DNA from: Gnetum montanum
Taxonomy: Eukaryota; Streptophyta; Gnetopsida; Gnetales; Gnetaceae
Length of the DNA: 64,000 bases
Direction: 5' to 3'
Assembly (NCBI GenBank): GCA_015680685.1
Contig: MNCI01004046.1
Span: 283,485-347,484 of the forward strand
Shown: positions 1-11,245 of the stretch, piece by piece
How positions within the stretch are numbered: the first letter of the stretch is position 1
Layout of the letters: each line of letters starts with the position of its first letter
Made by a program: the position numbers and the translations under genes
The notes under the pieces: model-generated
The model's database searches: none
What the model was told of the DNA's origin: nothing
Seen by the model: only the letters and a program-made list of their open reading frames with translations

Positions 1-422
1 ATAATTAGGTAACATCAAAATGGCAGAAAACTCAAGAAGAAACATTCAAGCACCCAAGAGAATGACCAACACAAAAGCATCAAGTTCCCTTGAAGTCACA
101 CCCTTTTCAATCCGTGAGTCCTTCCTTAGTTTGAGAAATGCCCAGTCACAGATTCGTTAACATTATTTTTAAAAAGGAGACTATACATTTCCAAGCTGAG
201 AGAGACCATAGAGTGTTATGGATGGATGGAAGAAGTGAACTCATTGCCTGCCATATCAAAAGATACATACCTTAGTATCAACATTGTGACTTAAAGGTAA
301 AAACCAAACATTAGCAATCAATATGAAAATAGTTCATACCATCAGTCTGAACACTTATTGGGTAACAAACTTATATGGTGGAACACACACACACACAAAA
401 ATTGGAAAAGTATAATGATGTT

Positions 423-501
423 GTAAAACAAAAACTAGAAAAGTTAAAGAAATTTGTAAAACAAAAATTAGAAAAGTTAAAGAAATTTGTAAAACAAAAA
501 T
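423..501 (-). repeat. 33-bp tandem repeat in T-rich linker of element A
   Basis: A 33-base unit beginning GTAAAACAAAAA recurs at 423, 456 and 489, so the element's sense (minus) strand has repeated TTTTTGTTTTAC words. Equivalent linkers lie at about 10900-10985 (B), 54760-54850 (W) and 61372-61475 (Z). In Z the linker follows the integrase remnant, so it marks the end of the coding region. A CA-dinucleotide run lies just to the left (about 387-400). In B, C and W the linker is present without this clean tandem array. Confidence 0.8.
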
Positions 502-839
502 CAAAAAAGAACTGAGGGTCCCATACGATCAACATAGGTGGCCATCTCCCCCATGACTGAGTTGTAAGGGAGAGATCCGCAATGATGAGTGCCTATTTGA
601 ATTTCTAAGAAGTGTCCAACTTCTCCCAATTGATGATCTTAGATTAAGGGGTGGAAGTTGGCAACGCTCATATTCCAATGTGTCTATGCCTTCATTGTTG
701 GCATGGTTTCCTCAGTTCGTTCCATGCACATTTTTCTACTCCTTCGAGTAGCTATCAACCACAGGGTGTCTACTACTGGGTGGGTGGTTGCTACATACAT
801 GCATCTTTGTTTCAAAGTTTCATGGGCACACCTATTACA

Positions 840-3620
840 TGGAGGCATTTCCTCCATGTCATCACCCGATGAATCACTTTATGTGATGCATGGAACTTTC
901 CTCTTCTCGATCTTTCCACAAATGTTTATCTTAGAGATCTCCAAGGAAAGATCACGAATCCTAAGGCATGCGTCTACTATGCTTAGCCATGCCCTTCCCA
1001 TTATAATTGGCAAGTCCCCTTTGTTGTTGTTAACTTCAATCACTAGGAAATCAACTAGGTAAGATCAACCACACACAGTGGTAATGATGTCCTCTACCAA
1101 TCCCAAGGGAATGGTGATGGACTGGTCTGCCAACTCTAGTTGAATATTGCTCTTCTTCAGTTGGGGCAGGTTCTAAGCATGATACATCTCTCGTGAAATT
1201 AAGTTGACTCCAGAACCTGAGTCAAGAAGAGCCTTATATGGTTTGTTCCTAGTGATCTGCAAATAGATTAAGGGACTCCCAGGGTCAATTAGTTTCCTGG
1301 GAAGGTGGCCCACCTTGATCCAGTCAGTTACGGTATGCGTTAACATAATCGTATACATTACGCTCTGTTGGACTGAAGGGTGCTCTAAAGTGTTAGATGG
1401 TGATGGAGGAGTGTACATGGTCTCAACTACTTGTTGTTGTGAGAGTTTGTCTAGGCTTTTGGTTCTAAAGTAAGGTCTTCTCTTTTTACAGTTGTCAGAA
1501 CCAGCAGTAGGTTGGATATTTACAGCTCTCGTAGCGTGACGTTGTTGCGATTGAGGAGGAAGTTCCCCTTGCATTGTTGGAGCANCTGTGGGTATTGCGA
1601 CTACTGATGCTCTGTAATGGGCTGTGGTGGAGTTCCACTTGGATAATACATTAGTGTTTAGTGGAACTGCCTTGGGTTACCTTGTGGATAAGGTAACCTT
1701 CAGGGTGTTTGCCATTGGTTGAGTCTTGGATTAAGCGCATACACCCCAAACTCCTGTAGATGTGAGATGATGGGGCAACATTCCTTAGGATGGTCATAGT
1801 GGCAAATCTCACATCCACCATCATCGTCTGTGTCAGAGTCCTTAGCCACATCAAAGTTAGTGATTTTCCCCTTACCCTTGTTATGTGCAGGGCCTAAATC
1901 TCTCCATTTTTTCTTACCTTTGTCACTACTTTATTCAACCTTAGACTCTTCTACAATTTTTAAGAAAGTTTCAATTTTAGAGTCTAAGGAACTCCATACG
2001 TCATCTACCTTAGCTGCTATTTCTGTTGTTAATTTTTGGATCAGAAAGGTTTTCTAGTTCACCAACTCTTTGATTGGTGACTCATCCTCTTCATCACAAA
2101 ATTTCACTTCCTTCTTTCGAAGGCAGGGATCACGATTATACTCTTTCGCACTTTCCCTTTTGCGTAGCTCACCCTCTTCTTTTGCTACTTATTCCAACAA
2201 GCTACGTACTTCATGGGCTCTAAGTTGTGAGATTCTCCCTTGGGTGTAAGTTCCAAGGGTTCTCCTAGTTTCATGCCTTAACCCATCCCCAATGTGGCAA
2301 AGTTGATCTTGCTGAGCGTACCCATGGCCTAGGCAACGATGTAACAATCTATAATAGAGGGCCATGGCAGCATCCAAGGGTTCGTGTGTACCTTTCTTCT
2401 AGCCTTGGATCTGCTTACGCAAATTGGACACTCTGGAGTACATTTGATACTTCTCGTTGAATAGTTCTAGCATCGTACTCCATCTTCTAATGGTTTCCAG
2501 TTCTAAGGATCAGTACCAGCTCTCTACTTCTTTGGTGAGTGTCCTTGGGAACAACTTAAGTCTTTGCCACTCATTTTCTATATTCTGCAAGGCACAGGCA
2601 TCGTGGAATTCCCGTAAATGATTTTGCGGATCAGCATTGTATTCCCCTTCACACCGTGGGATATTGTTCATGTCTAATCATTTGATCCGACTATCCTTTA
2701 AATGCCTTGTGGGAATCCTAACTACCTTCGTTATGTCAAGCATAATTTGGGTTGCGAGTAGGGGCTCATCATGATCATCTCTTTCATGACGCCTGTGATG
2801 TCTGCGTTGTTCCCTACTCTCCCTACGTCCTTACCCTTGTCCTCTCTCTCGACTTTCCCATTGAGGTCTTTCATCCTTCTTACTTTTATCCTCACCTTTA
2901 TGTTCATGGTGGCTGCACCCAGATGTGGAAGGAGAGGATAAGTAATGTGAAGAAGGGGAAGAAGAAGGGGAACCACTCCATAACGATGTTTCTTACCTTC
3001 TCTTCGGCTGCTACGACCCCGATCATGGTGACGATCTAAGTGCCCGTCCTTAGCATAAGTGGTTGTTCCCTCTATGAACAGTTGGTGTTCACGGGTATCA
3101 GAACCAGGAATATGTATCATTGATCATAGGCTCTGATACCCTTCCTCCTCACCATCGTTAGGAGGGGGAACATATTTTGCTAAAGAACCTGTGATAAGGG
3201 GTTTCTCATCTCTTATTTCTCTAAGGACGTGCAGGACCTTACCCTTCAGCAGTGTATGTTGGTTATCCTATCTTAAGTCTCTCATACATTGGGCATCTTT
3301 GGGATAATAATCCCTCATGTCAAAGTCCTCTACAATGTATTCAGCATATAGCTCGGTCATGCCTATCTGTGCCAAGCCATGAAAAAGCATGTGAGAGATT
3401 GATCGATCTAGGGTAACAAAATGTTACCTTGCAAATATCTCCACCGCAGCTACTCGTCCTGATGGAGAATAAAAGTAAAATTAGAAATATACTCATTGTG
3501 ATGAGTATATGTCATCTTATATTGTTTAGGACTTGGCTGATTTTGGTTATGTGTTTTATCTTGTCGACTGTCTCATGTGTGGTCCTTAGGTGGTGAGTTA
3601 CTCTTATGAGAAGAAGGCAT
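840..3620 (-). pseudogene. gag-protease remnant of element A
   Basis: Begins at an ATG at 3620 (MPSSHK), matching the MSSS start of gag in B and W. Frames are broken by stops and shifts. Readable pieces are a charged His/Arg/Asp-rich region (2731-3120), a gag piece (2189-2377, 'HRCLGHGY'), a CCHC-like knuckle region near 1800 and the protease piece (1173-1574). The protease holds the retropepsin signature ALLDSGSGVNLIS, with the catalytic Asp in DSG. The conserved downstream 'IIMGRAWLS' block follows at about 1000. The DSG motif is intact, but the reading frame as a whole is not functional. Confidence 0.8.
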
Positions 3621-3743
3621 TTTTATTGGTGTGCTAATTCACCATTATATAAATTTTTATCTTGATTAACCCGAAGGTTTGTTAAGGCTCACAACGATGT
3701 GAGTGATATCCCTTATGTTCTATTTGGTGCACAAACACTTAGT

Positions 3744-3761
3744 CCCTGACAACAGCGCCAA
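3744..3761 (-). promoter_or_regulatory. Primer-binding site, tRNA-Asp type (element A)
   Basis: One base inside the LTR end, the minus strand reads TGGCGCTGTTGTCAGGG. This matches the complement of the plant tRNA-Asp(GTC) 3' end (TGGCGCCGTTGCCGGGG) apart from a few transitions. It sets the element's orientation and shows that the LTR at 3762-4731 is the 5' LTR. Confidence 0.85.
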
Positions 3762-4731
3762 TGATGAGTGGCAAGGTACCCCTACACTCAACCATACAAA
3801 ACGAGCGTAGCATGCACGATTTGGTCAAACTTCATAGACTAAATGCCTAAACACCCCATGGAACACTTGGCGTTAATCATTCATTGTCTTCCCAGACTTA
3901 CTTGTTGTTGTCACGGTGTATGGTTAAGTAAGTCCGAGGTATATGATTTTTATGGTCTTTTCTAGTTTTTCTCCTATGCTATCAAGGTGAAGGGTTGAGA
4001 GAGCTAACTAACTCTAACTAAGTACTAAGTCTAAATTAACTAGCATCAGCATCCGTTCCCACTTATCGTACACACCCTAAACTATGCAACTGTGGCTACC
4101 AAACGCTAATCGTTACTAGGATCACCACACGTAACACACATGCTCGAAGTGGTCATACTAAGGCACTTAACTAGCCTAAATATGATGAGTAGCCGATTCC
4201 TTGACTAGCTGTAGACATTTGTAGATGCTTGTAATCAAGTCGTACTCATCCCACATTCTAGGAGTTGAGGGTGAGAGAGACTAACAGTGATGAACAACCG
4301 ATTCCTTGATTAGCCGTACACATTCGTCAATGCTCGTAATCAAGTCGTACTCATGCCACGCTAATGCAGGTAATAAATAACATGTAATAAACCTATTCCA
4401 TGCACTACAAGGTTTATCCACAAAGCTCTTCTTAATTTCCGTACACAACTTGCGTTCAAGTACAAAGCTGCTTGAATAAAGATCCGTTCACTTGGGGACT
4501 CCTACTGCGGGCACATGGAAAATATTCTATCTCTGGAGTGATCAAACTACCATAGTTTTCCTACTTTAAGCCTAGGATGAGAAATGAGGGGAGTGTTGCC
4601 TCTTATTTATAGATTTGGCGGTGGACCACGATATCGCATATGTGATATCACAGGGGACGACGCGATATTGCATTGGATGTGATATCGCGACGGCCGCAAT
4701 ATCGCGGTGCATGCGATATCGCGTCTCATCA
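3762..4731 (-). repeat. 5' LTR of element A
   Basis: Bounded by TGATGAGTGG on the left and CGTCTCATCA on the right, so the termini are the inverted pair TGATG/CATCA. On the minus strand it starts with a cluster of GATATC-centred words (4628-4726), then a TATA-like TCTATAAATAAGAGG at about 4594-4612. The remaining ~830 bases form a long R-U5. A duplicated GATTACC/GCGTTTGG-type block lies near 4095-4133, as in the other LTRs of the family. Confidence 0.85.
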
Positions 4732-5288
4732 TAGATGAGATTTGATGGATTCTTTCCTTGCTTTTGTTAGTTCAGTAGGTCTCTATATTATCAAGCTTGG
4801 AAAAATGATTTTGTGATTTCTCCATATTTTTTCTTTTAATTGAAACTAAAAGTTTTTATTTATGTCCACTAAGACACCTTGGATCTATCAAAATAATTTC
4901 AAAATTCCTTTTATATAATTTTCTTACAATTTACAACTCAATATTGTCTAGTAGAATCAAACTTGTGGCCTAAAGTTACCAAGCCAAGCCTTTTATCTAG
5001 ATATGAAAGAGACTCCAACAAAGATCACAATGGGTAAAGGTTCAAGCAAAAGAATTTGAACCAAACAAAACCAAAGGAACATAAATAGCTACATTTCATT
5101 CTATATATTTTACAAAAAGAGAGGACATACTATAGTCTTGCTAGAGAAAATCGAATTTGATGTACTTTAGCTTCAAAGTAAAAACCAAGAATAGGCATCA
5201 ACATCATCTCCAACACAAAATTATAATTAAGTAATCACAATGCTTTTAATTCTAGCATAATTATTAAACAAACATTTTGAATTATATA
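4732..5288. other. AT-rich flank between element A and copia E coding remnant
   Basis: No convincing coding sequence. It may be the decayed upstream part of copia E or older host DNA. No copia gag, primer site or LTR was recognised here, so the 5' end of copia E is missing or unrecognisable. Confidence 0.4.
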
Positions 5289-8200
5289 TGGAGGATGCTT
5301 AAATAACATGACACCTCACAAATTCTATTTTCTCAATTATAGGTCTAACAAAACTAGCAACATCAAAATTGGTAATGGAAACTTCCTTAATGTAGGAGTA
5401 GGAGATTACATTGTAAGACTACCCAACAATAAAATCATAGCCATTATTGAAGTATTTCATATTCCAAATCTTTCAAATCCCTTGCTTTTAGTTAGAAAAA
5501 TGGCTAGGAAAGGAATTAATGTAAACTTCAAAAAAGAATGATGTATAATCATAAAACCGATTCAAGAAGAGGTTATCAAAATCAAATCTTACAACAACCG
5601 AATCTATTATATAGACTATGATTATTTTGCTTATAAGAAAATCTCATTCACCTTATCAATAATGTTCAAGGGCCCAAAGAATCCGCTATTCAAATAATAA
5701 GACTAGAAAAAAAATTAAACAAGGTTATTTCTCAAAACATTTCAAGAAATCAACATCTATCTATGAATGAAGAAGAAGCCAAAATATGGCACAAGAGATT
5801 AGACCATACTTCATGCAATAATTTTGAAAAAATGGAAAATATAAAAATGGTAATAGGTCCCCAAATCAAGGAAACTCCAAAAGAAAAATGTGAAATCTAC
5901 ATTTAAGGCAAGCAAACTAAAAGTCCTCAAACCATGGTTGTGCAAAGAAAAATTAAACTACGTTAGCTACTTCATATGTATCTTATTGGTCCTATGTCAA
6001 CTATTTCAACTAGAGGAGAAAACTACACTTTTTTCATGGTAGATGCATACTCCAAATTCAATTGGACATACAACATAAGATCCAAGGATGAATCCTTAAG
6101 CAAGTTTAATGGATTTTACACTATTATATACAATATCCTAAATCTAAAAATAAAGGTCATCACATTAAATAGATGAGGATAGTTCATCAACATAATTTTA
6201 AAGATCTTTACTTTAGAAATTTTTCACCAAACAACATGTGAATAAAATCCCCAATCAAATGGAGTTGTATAAAGGGAAAATAGAAATCTACAAGATATAA
6301 TGAGATGCCTTCTAAAAAATGTACTATTACCAAATAGATATTGGGGTATGGCCTTGATTATGACATCCTACATCATAAATAGAATTATTAATAACAACCA
6401 AGACAAACCCCCTTATGAACTTCTTTACAACAAGCTAATAATATCAAGCACATGAAGACATTTGAATGTCATTATTATGTCAAAATTTCAAAATAACTTT
6501 TGAACAATTTAATCAACAAAGGAAATATATATATATATATATATATATTTCTTAGTTATGACACAAAACATATGGCTATAAATGGTATGATCCAGTTAAG
6601 CACAAGCAATATTCTTCTAGGGATGTGACATTCATTGAAGACAAATTTGGCATAAATGAGCTTCAGAAAAATAATGAAAAATTAAAATTTCAAAATAACA
6701 CTAATTCTTGTATTCAAAAAGACCATCCTCAAAACCAAATGTTGGACACAAATTTTGAAAGAGGAACAACTAGATCTAATACAATAACCATCCCTCAATA
6801 TTATGTATTCATCCCTCAATCAAGAGCCATGTAACATAGAAGCAGCATTGAATATCAAAGTTTGAAAGGAATTCATAGATAAAGAATATGAAGATATCAT
6901 GAAAAATAACACATGGTAGTTGATAAATCAAAAGAAGAGAAAGGTTACTGATTAAAAATGATCATAAAAGATAAAATTTAATGAAAAAGCATAAGTCATC
7001 AAACATAAAGCAAGATTAGTAGCAAAAGGTCTTAAATAAAGGAAACACATTAATTATGAAGAAATATTTGTACTAGTGGTAAGGTTTGAAACCATAAATC
7101 TTATCCATTCAATAGCTATTCATCACAATCTAAAACTACATCAAATGAATATCAACTCTACATTCCAGAGATACATAAATGAAGAAGTGTATGTCCAACA
7201 ACTAGAAAGATATAAAGTCAAAGATAAAGAAGACAAAGCTTGATTACTAAAATAGACTTTATAAGGTCTAAAGCAAGCACTTAAAACATTTTCATAGAAT
7301 TAATGATTTCATTCTGAAGAAAAATTACTCATCATGCACTTTTGAACCAACTCTATACTAGAAATATTACAAAACTAATTTTATAATAATATTGCTTGCA
7401 ATTGATGAGCCAGTTTTTACTACTACAAATGAAAAGTTATTGAAAGAGTTTCAATTAGATACAAAGATTGAATTTGAAATGAACTATGTTAGAGATCAAA
7501 ATACTTTGTAGGCACATAAGTTGAATAAAAAAATTAGGGCATCAAGATACATCAAACTAAGTATGCAAATTCCATACTTGACAAACACAACATTAACAAA
7601 GAAAAATTAACAAATTCTCCATTGCCACATAATATCAAGCTTGAAATCAAAGATGATAATCTTTTTTGATGCAACAATGCATAAAAGCATGATAGGATCA
7701 CTTGTATTTCTTTGCCACACCAAGCCTCATTTAGAATTTATCACATCTCTTCTTTCACATTTCACGCAAGAACTAAGGGAATCACAGCTCAAAGCTCTAA
7801 TTCATATTTTAAAATATGTCAAAGGGATTATATATCATGGACTAAGTTATACCAAAGAAGATAGAAAATTTCATTCTTATACAAATTCTTATTGGAAAAA
7901 ACATAATGATAATAGAAAATCAACTTCAAATGTAATTATATTTCATGGGAAAAATTTTATCTATTGGATGTCCAAGAAACAAACTTCAATCAAATTATCA
8001 ACATGTGAAGTAAAATTTACTATCATGATAGAATGCACTCAACAAATCCTTTGGCTCAAGAAACTAATAACACACCTTGCATTCCATGTTGACTTACCCA
8101 TCAATCTCTCATATGATAATACATTAGCTATATAACTCTTCAATGAACATGTTCTTCATAAAAAATCAATACACATTAATATAAAATATTATTTTATAAA

Positions 8201-8317
8201 TCAAGAAGTGGAGGGAAATATTAAATACATTCATGTAGAATTGAATAATAAGTTGGCTAATTTATTAAGAAAATCGCTCTTGTATTATAGGAATGAATAC
8301 TTTTGCAATAGTATAGG
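5289..8317 (+). pseudogene. Ty1/copia pol remnant (copia E), interrupted at its 3' end by element B
   Basis: Domains run in copia order. At 5289-5541 is the end of the protease and linker (NNMTPHKFYF, LPNNK..., 'VFHIPNLSNPLL'). The GAG-pre-integrase block 'WHKRLDHTS' lies near 5790. Integrase pieces span 5976-6450 ('FFMVDAYSKF', 'NPQSNGVV'). Reverse-transcriptase fragments span 6860-7600 ('KARLVAKG', 'EEVYVQQ'). RT end and RNase H occupy 7641-8135 ('RKSTSNVIIF', 'SKKQTSIKLSTCE'). The protease catalytic triplet reads YGG instead of DSG, the first integrase Asp is lost in 'MYLIGP', and there are many stops. The last codons continue across element B at 15344. The copy is dead. Confidence 0.85.
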
Positions 8318-9104
8318 TGATGAGTGGTGAGGTACCCCTACACTCAACCATACGAATATGAACGTTACACGCACGATCCAATCGAACTCCATAGACTAAG
8401 TGCCTACATGCCTTATGGAACACCTAGGGTTAATCAATCGTTGTCCTCCCAAGCTTACTTGTATTTGTCACAGTTGTATGGTTAAGTAAGCTTGAGGCAT
8501 GTGATTTTTATATCTTTTATGTTTTTATCGCCTATGCTAAGAGGGAAAGGGGTGAAGAGACTAAGTAACTAACTTTAACTAGCTAAACCTTAATCATCCT
8601 AGCATCAATATCTGTGTTCACTTGCCATTTCACACCCTGAACCAATGCAACGCTACTGGGATTACCAAACGCTATTCGTTACTGTGATTACCAAGCGTAA
8701 CGCACGTGCTCGAAGCGGTCGTTCTGAATGCACTTAACTATGAGAGTTGAGGGTTAAGAGAGAGTAAGTCCTTAAGAAAGCATTTAAACAATTAACAATA
8801 ATTAAAGTCTTATTGAGCTTAGTCCATGCACTGCAAGGTTTATCCAAAAGTTCATCTTTATTGTCAGACACAATTGTGTGCTCAGGTAAAGAATTACTTG
8901 AATAAAGATTCGTTCACTTTGGGACTCCTACTACAGGCACATGGAAATTATTCTAACTCTAGAATGGAAAAATGGCAAAAGTTTAGCTAAGGTCTAGATC
9001 TAGATGGAGAAACAAGGGAGAGCTGCCTCTTATTTATAGAACTGGCAATGGAATGTGATATTGCGTACACAATATTGTGACCCATGGGATATCGCATCCC
9101 ATCA
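8318..9104 (-). repeat. 3' LTR of element B
   Basis: 787 bases, TGATGAGTGG...CGCATCCCATCA. It contains the GATATC-type words (9053-9100), the TATA-like TTATTTATAG on the plus strand near 9030 and the duplicated GGGATTACC/GTTAC block at 8651-8703. It differs from the 5' LTR at many positions, so the insertion is not recent. Confidence 0.9.
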
Positions 9105-9124
9105 TACCCCCATGACTGAATAGA
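9105..9124 (-). promoter_or_regulatory. Polypurine tract of element B
   Basis: On the minus strand CAGTCATGGGGGTA abuts the first bases of the 3' LTR (TGATGGG). This is where the plus-strand primer of an LTR retrotransposon must lie. An internal look-alike occurs at 11021-11040. Confidence 0.75.
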
Positions 9125-9293
9125 AACTCAACCTTGAGTTCCTTACAAAATATTGGGAAGGTATGGGATTATTGACTTGAATGGAACTAATGGTGAATGG
9201 GATGACATGTGAATGGATCATCATTACAGAACATGAAAAAACTTAGTGTTCATGATAATAAGAGTGAACACTATGTACAATTGACTTCTAGCC

Positions 9294-9488
9294 TTATTTG
9301 GCAGCTGAGAGAGAGAAAGAGAGAGAGAGAAGAAGTCTGTTGCTACCAAAGCCAAGATTGTGCTTTTCGTTGTCCATCCATAAGCGCGCCATCGACCTTG
9401 CTCCTTGCATAGCTACTTCAGCACTAATCCATTCTGAGTGTTCTCTCCAAGTCCAATCCATTATTGTATGATTACCATCTACACACAT
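9294..9488 (-). CDS. Small conserved ORF near the 3' LTR of element B
   Basis: Open for about 64 codons, including MDWTWREHSEW and later AMQGARSMARL. The same frame is present in element W (56250-56486, MDWIWREHLEW), with scattered substitutions but no frameshift over the shared part. The first codon of the open stretch is GTG; the first ATG is internal (MDW). Just upstream, the sense strand reads TGTGTGTAG, which resembles a splice acceptor. No known family recognised. It could be a captured host exon, a spliced accessory ORF or a chance frame. Confidence 0.4.
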   Translation of the reverse strand: MCVDGNHTIMDWTWREHSEWISAEVAMQGARSMARLWMDNEKHNLGFGSNRLLLSLSFSLSAAK

Positions 9489-10990
9489 AACACAACCTTA
9501 TATTAGCAAGGGTAAATGAATCATAATGCAATTGATACCCTGCTTCAGTGTAAGGTCCATTGGCTGAGTTGTGGTATGGCTAATGCAGATTCTGGAGATA
9601 TACTAATGATGACTACCCAAGGTGTAGGGGTTAGGAGAAAATCAAAAAAATTGGACCAGGACCCCCATGACCAATCGTGAACCTCCAATAGCGAGAGAAT
9701 GGAAAAAGAGAAGGAATAAGAAGGATGAAAAAAAATAGACAATGGCAACATCGATAAAAAGGGATGTCAAAGATGGAAATGAACGAAATAAATGGTGATT
9801 TCAGCAATTTTTAAAGGAAAGAAATTAATGGATGCACCAAATAGGAATGCTAGTGGGTCCTCCCAAAAGCAGGCTCATGCCCTTAAAGCACTGACAATCC
9901 CACATTCAAAGAGTTTGTAGGCTCTAGGAATGTCATTTGGAAACAAGAGTTAAAGTCTTAACCATAAGAATTTACCAAAAAGAAAAAGATGCATCCACCA
10001 AGATATGGACTACTGATACAACCGGCAATGAGGTGATAAATGAGGAAAGAAGGATGGAAAAAAGAGAATGGAATGGAATCTCAAGAATAAGGTGGTGTAC
10101 AATAGCTTGTGTATTAATGGATAATGTGACTTAGTAGATCCCATTCCAAATCCGGCCTCAAAAAAACCACATCCAGTGATTTCGCATTAATGCATTCAAT
10201 CAATCCATCCACTTGAAGTAACAAGAATGCCTTCACCCAAAGAGCCACCACCATTCTGACGAAATGAAGGAGGAGAGAATAGGAAGTGAGAAGGGCCTTA
10301 GTTAGAGGAAAAATGTTTATTTTAGTTCCATAACTAGTGCTTGTAGCTGAAATGATTATTTCATCTAATGGGTGTGCTTTGAATTCTCACTATTTTATTT
10401 TATTTTATTGCATGAGAAACACACCATGCAAAGACTTATTATTTTTATTTACTCAGCTTCTCGATAATATGGCAATCGTCAGAACGGTAAGAAAACTCAA
10501 GAAGAAAACATCCAAGCACCCAAGAGAATGGCCAACACAAGCACATCAAGTTCCCTTGAAGCCACACCCTTTTCAATCCTTGAGTCCTTCCTTAGTTTGA
10601 GAAATACCTAGTCACCGATTCGTTGATAGTTCTTATTATTGAGAAAGGTGACAGTACAGTTCCAAGCCAAGAGAAACCATAGAAATTTATAGATGCGTGG
10701 GTTATGTGAACTCATTGCTTATTATATCAAAAGAACCATACCTTAGTATCAACATCGTAACTTAAAGGTAAAAACCAAACATTAGCAACCAATAGAAAAT
10801 GGTTCATACCATCATTAATAGCACTTATTGGGTGAAAAACTTAACAAAATGGATAAGACACACACAAACACACAAAAATAAAAGAAAAATTATAACTGAT
10901 GTTGTAAAACAAAAACAAGAAAAGTTAAAGAAATTTGTAAAACAAAAATGTGCAAAACCAAAATGTGTAAAACAAAACCTTAAAAGAACT
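9489..10990 (-). other. 3' non-coding region and T-rich linker of element B
   Basis: No gene seen. The segment is shared with W (54760-56230) and parts of C, Y and Z, including a GTGCTTGTAGC... block near 10330 and a GTGTGCTTTGAATT block near 10370. The linker at about 10900-10985 repeats TTTTGTTTTACA on the sense strand. A short frame at 10825-11031 (GEMATYADHL then Phe/Cys-rich) reads into the linker and is probably the tail of the old coding region. Confidence 0.6.
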
Positions 10991-11020
10991 GAGGGCATCA
11001 AATGATCAGCATAGGTGGCC

Positions 11021-11040
11021 ATCTCCCCCATGACTGAATT
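11021..11040 (-). repeat. Internal copy of the polypurine-tract sequence (element B)
   Basis: The minus strand reads AATTCAGTCATGGGGGAGAT, nearly the same as the tract beside the 3' LTR (ATTCAGTCATGGGGGTATGA). Element A has the same internal copy at 543-561, and W has a mutated one at 54701-54720. It lies between protease and T-rich linker, where pol would be expected. Confidence 0.6.
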
Positions 11041-11245
11041 GAAAGGGAGAGATCCAAAATAATGAGTGCTTATTTGAATTTTTTAGAAGTGTCTAACTTC
11101 TCACAATTGATGTTTTTAGATTAAGCATTGGAAGTTGGCGACACTCATACTCCAATGTATCTATGCTTTCGTTGTGGTTGCAAGTCGTTTCCCCAATCAG
11201 TTCCATGCATGTTGGTGAATTGCTCTCCTTATTAGCTATCAACCA

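Larger units (their letters stand above)
1..4731 (-). mobile_element. Element A: partial Ty3-type gag-protease element, 5' LTR end
   Basis: In minus orientation this reads 5' LTR (3762-4731), tRNA-Asp primer-binding site, gag, protease, a T-rich linker, then 3' non-coding sequence that runs off the left edge. The 3' LTR is outside the window. Sequence and order match element B (8318-15338) and element W (50387-57462) throughout, including the absence of reverse transcriptase, RNase H and integrase between protease and linker. The five bases after the LTR (4732-4736, TAGAT) should be one copy of the target duplication; its partner is off-window. Membership in the tRNA-Asp-primed (Athila/Tat-like) Ty3 group is inferred from the primer site and protease. 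Confidence 0.85.

Noticed and set aside
651-1062. Overlapping plus-strand open frames of 73 and 134 codons
   Set aside because: They are antisense shadows of the element A gag-protease region, which shows homology on the minus strand.
3756-3780. TGATGAGTGG...ACCCC repeats as a possible CRISPR-like or satellite array
   Set aside because: The copies are kilobases apart and are LTR ends with matching target duplications and primer sites.
6526-6548. AT microsatellite in copia E (and another near 24009-24025)
   Set aside because: Simple dinucleotide runs within decayed transposon sequence, with no further meaning visible.
9309-9333. GA-rich run as a regulatory GAGA element
   Set aside because: It is a simple repeat inside the 3' region of element B and is only partly kept in W.
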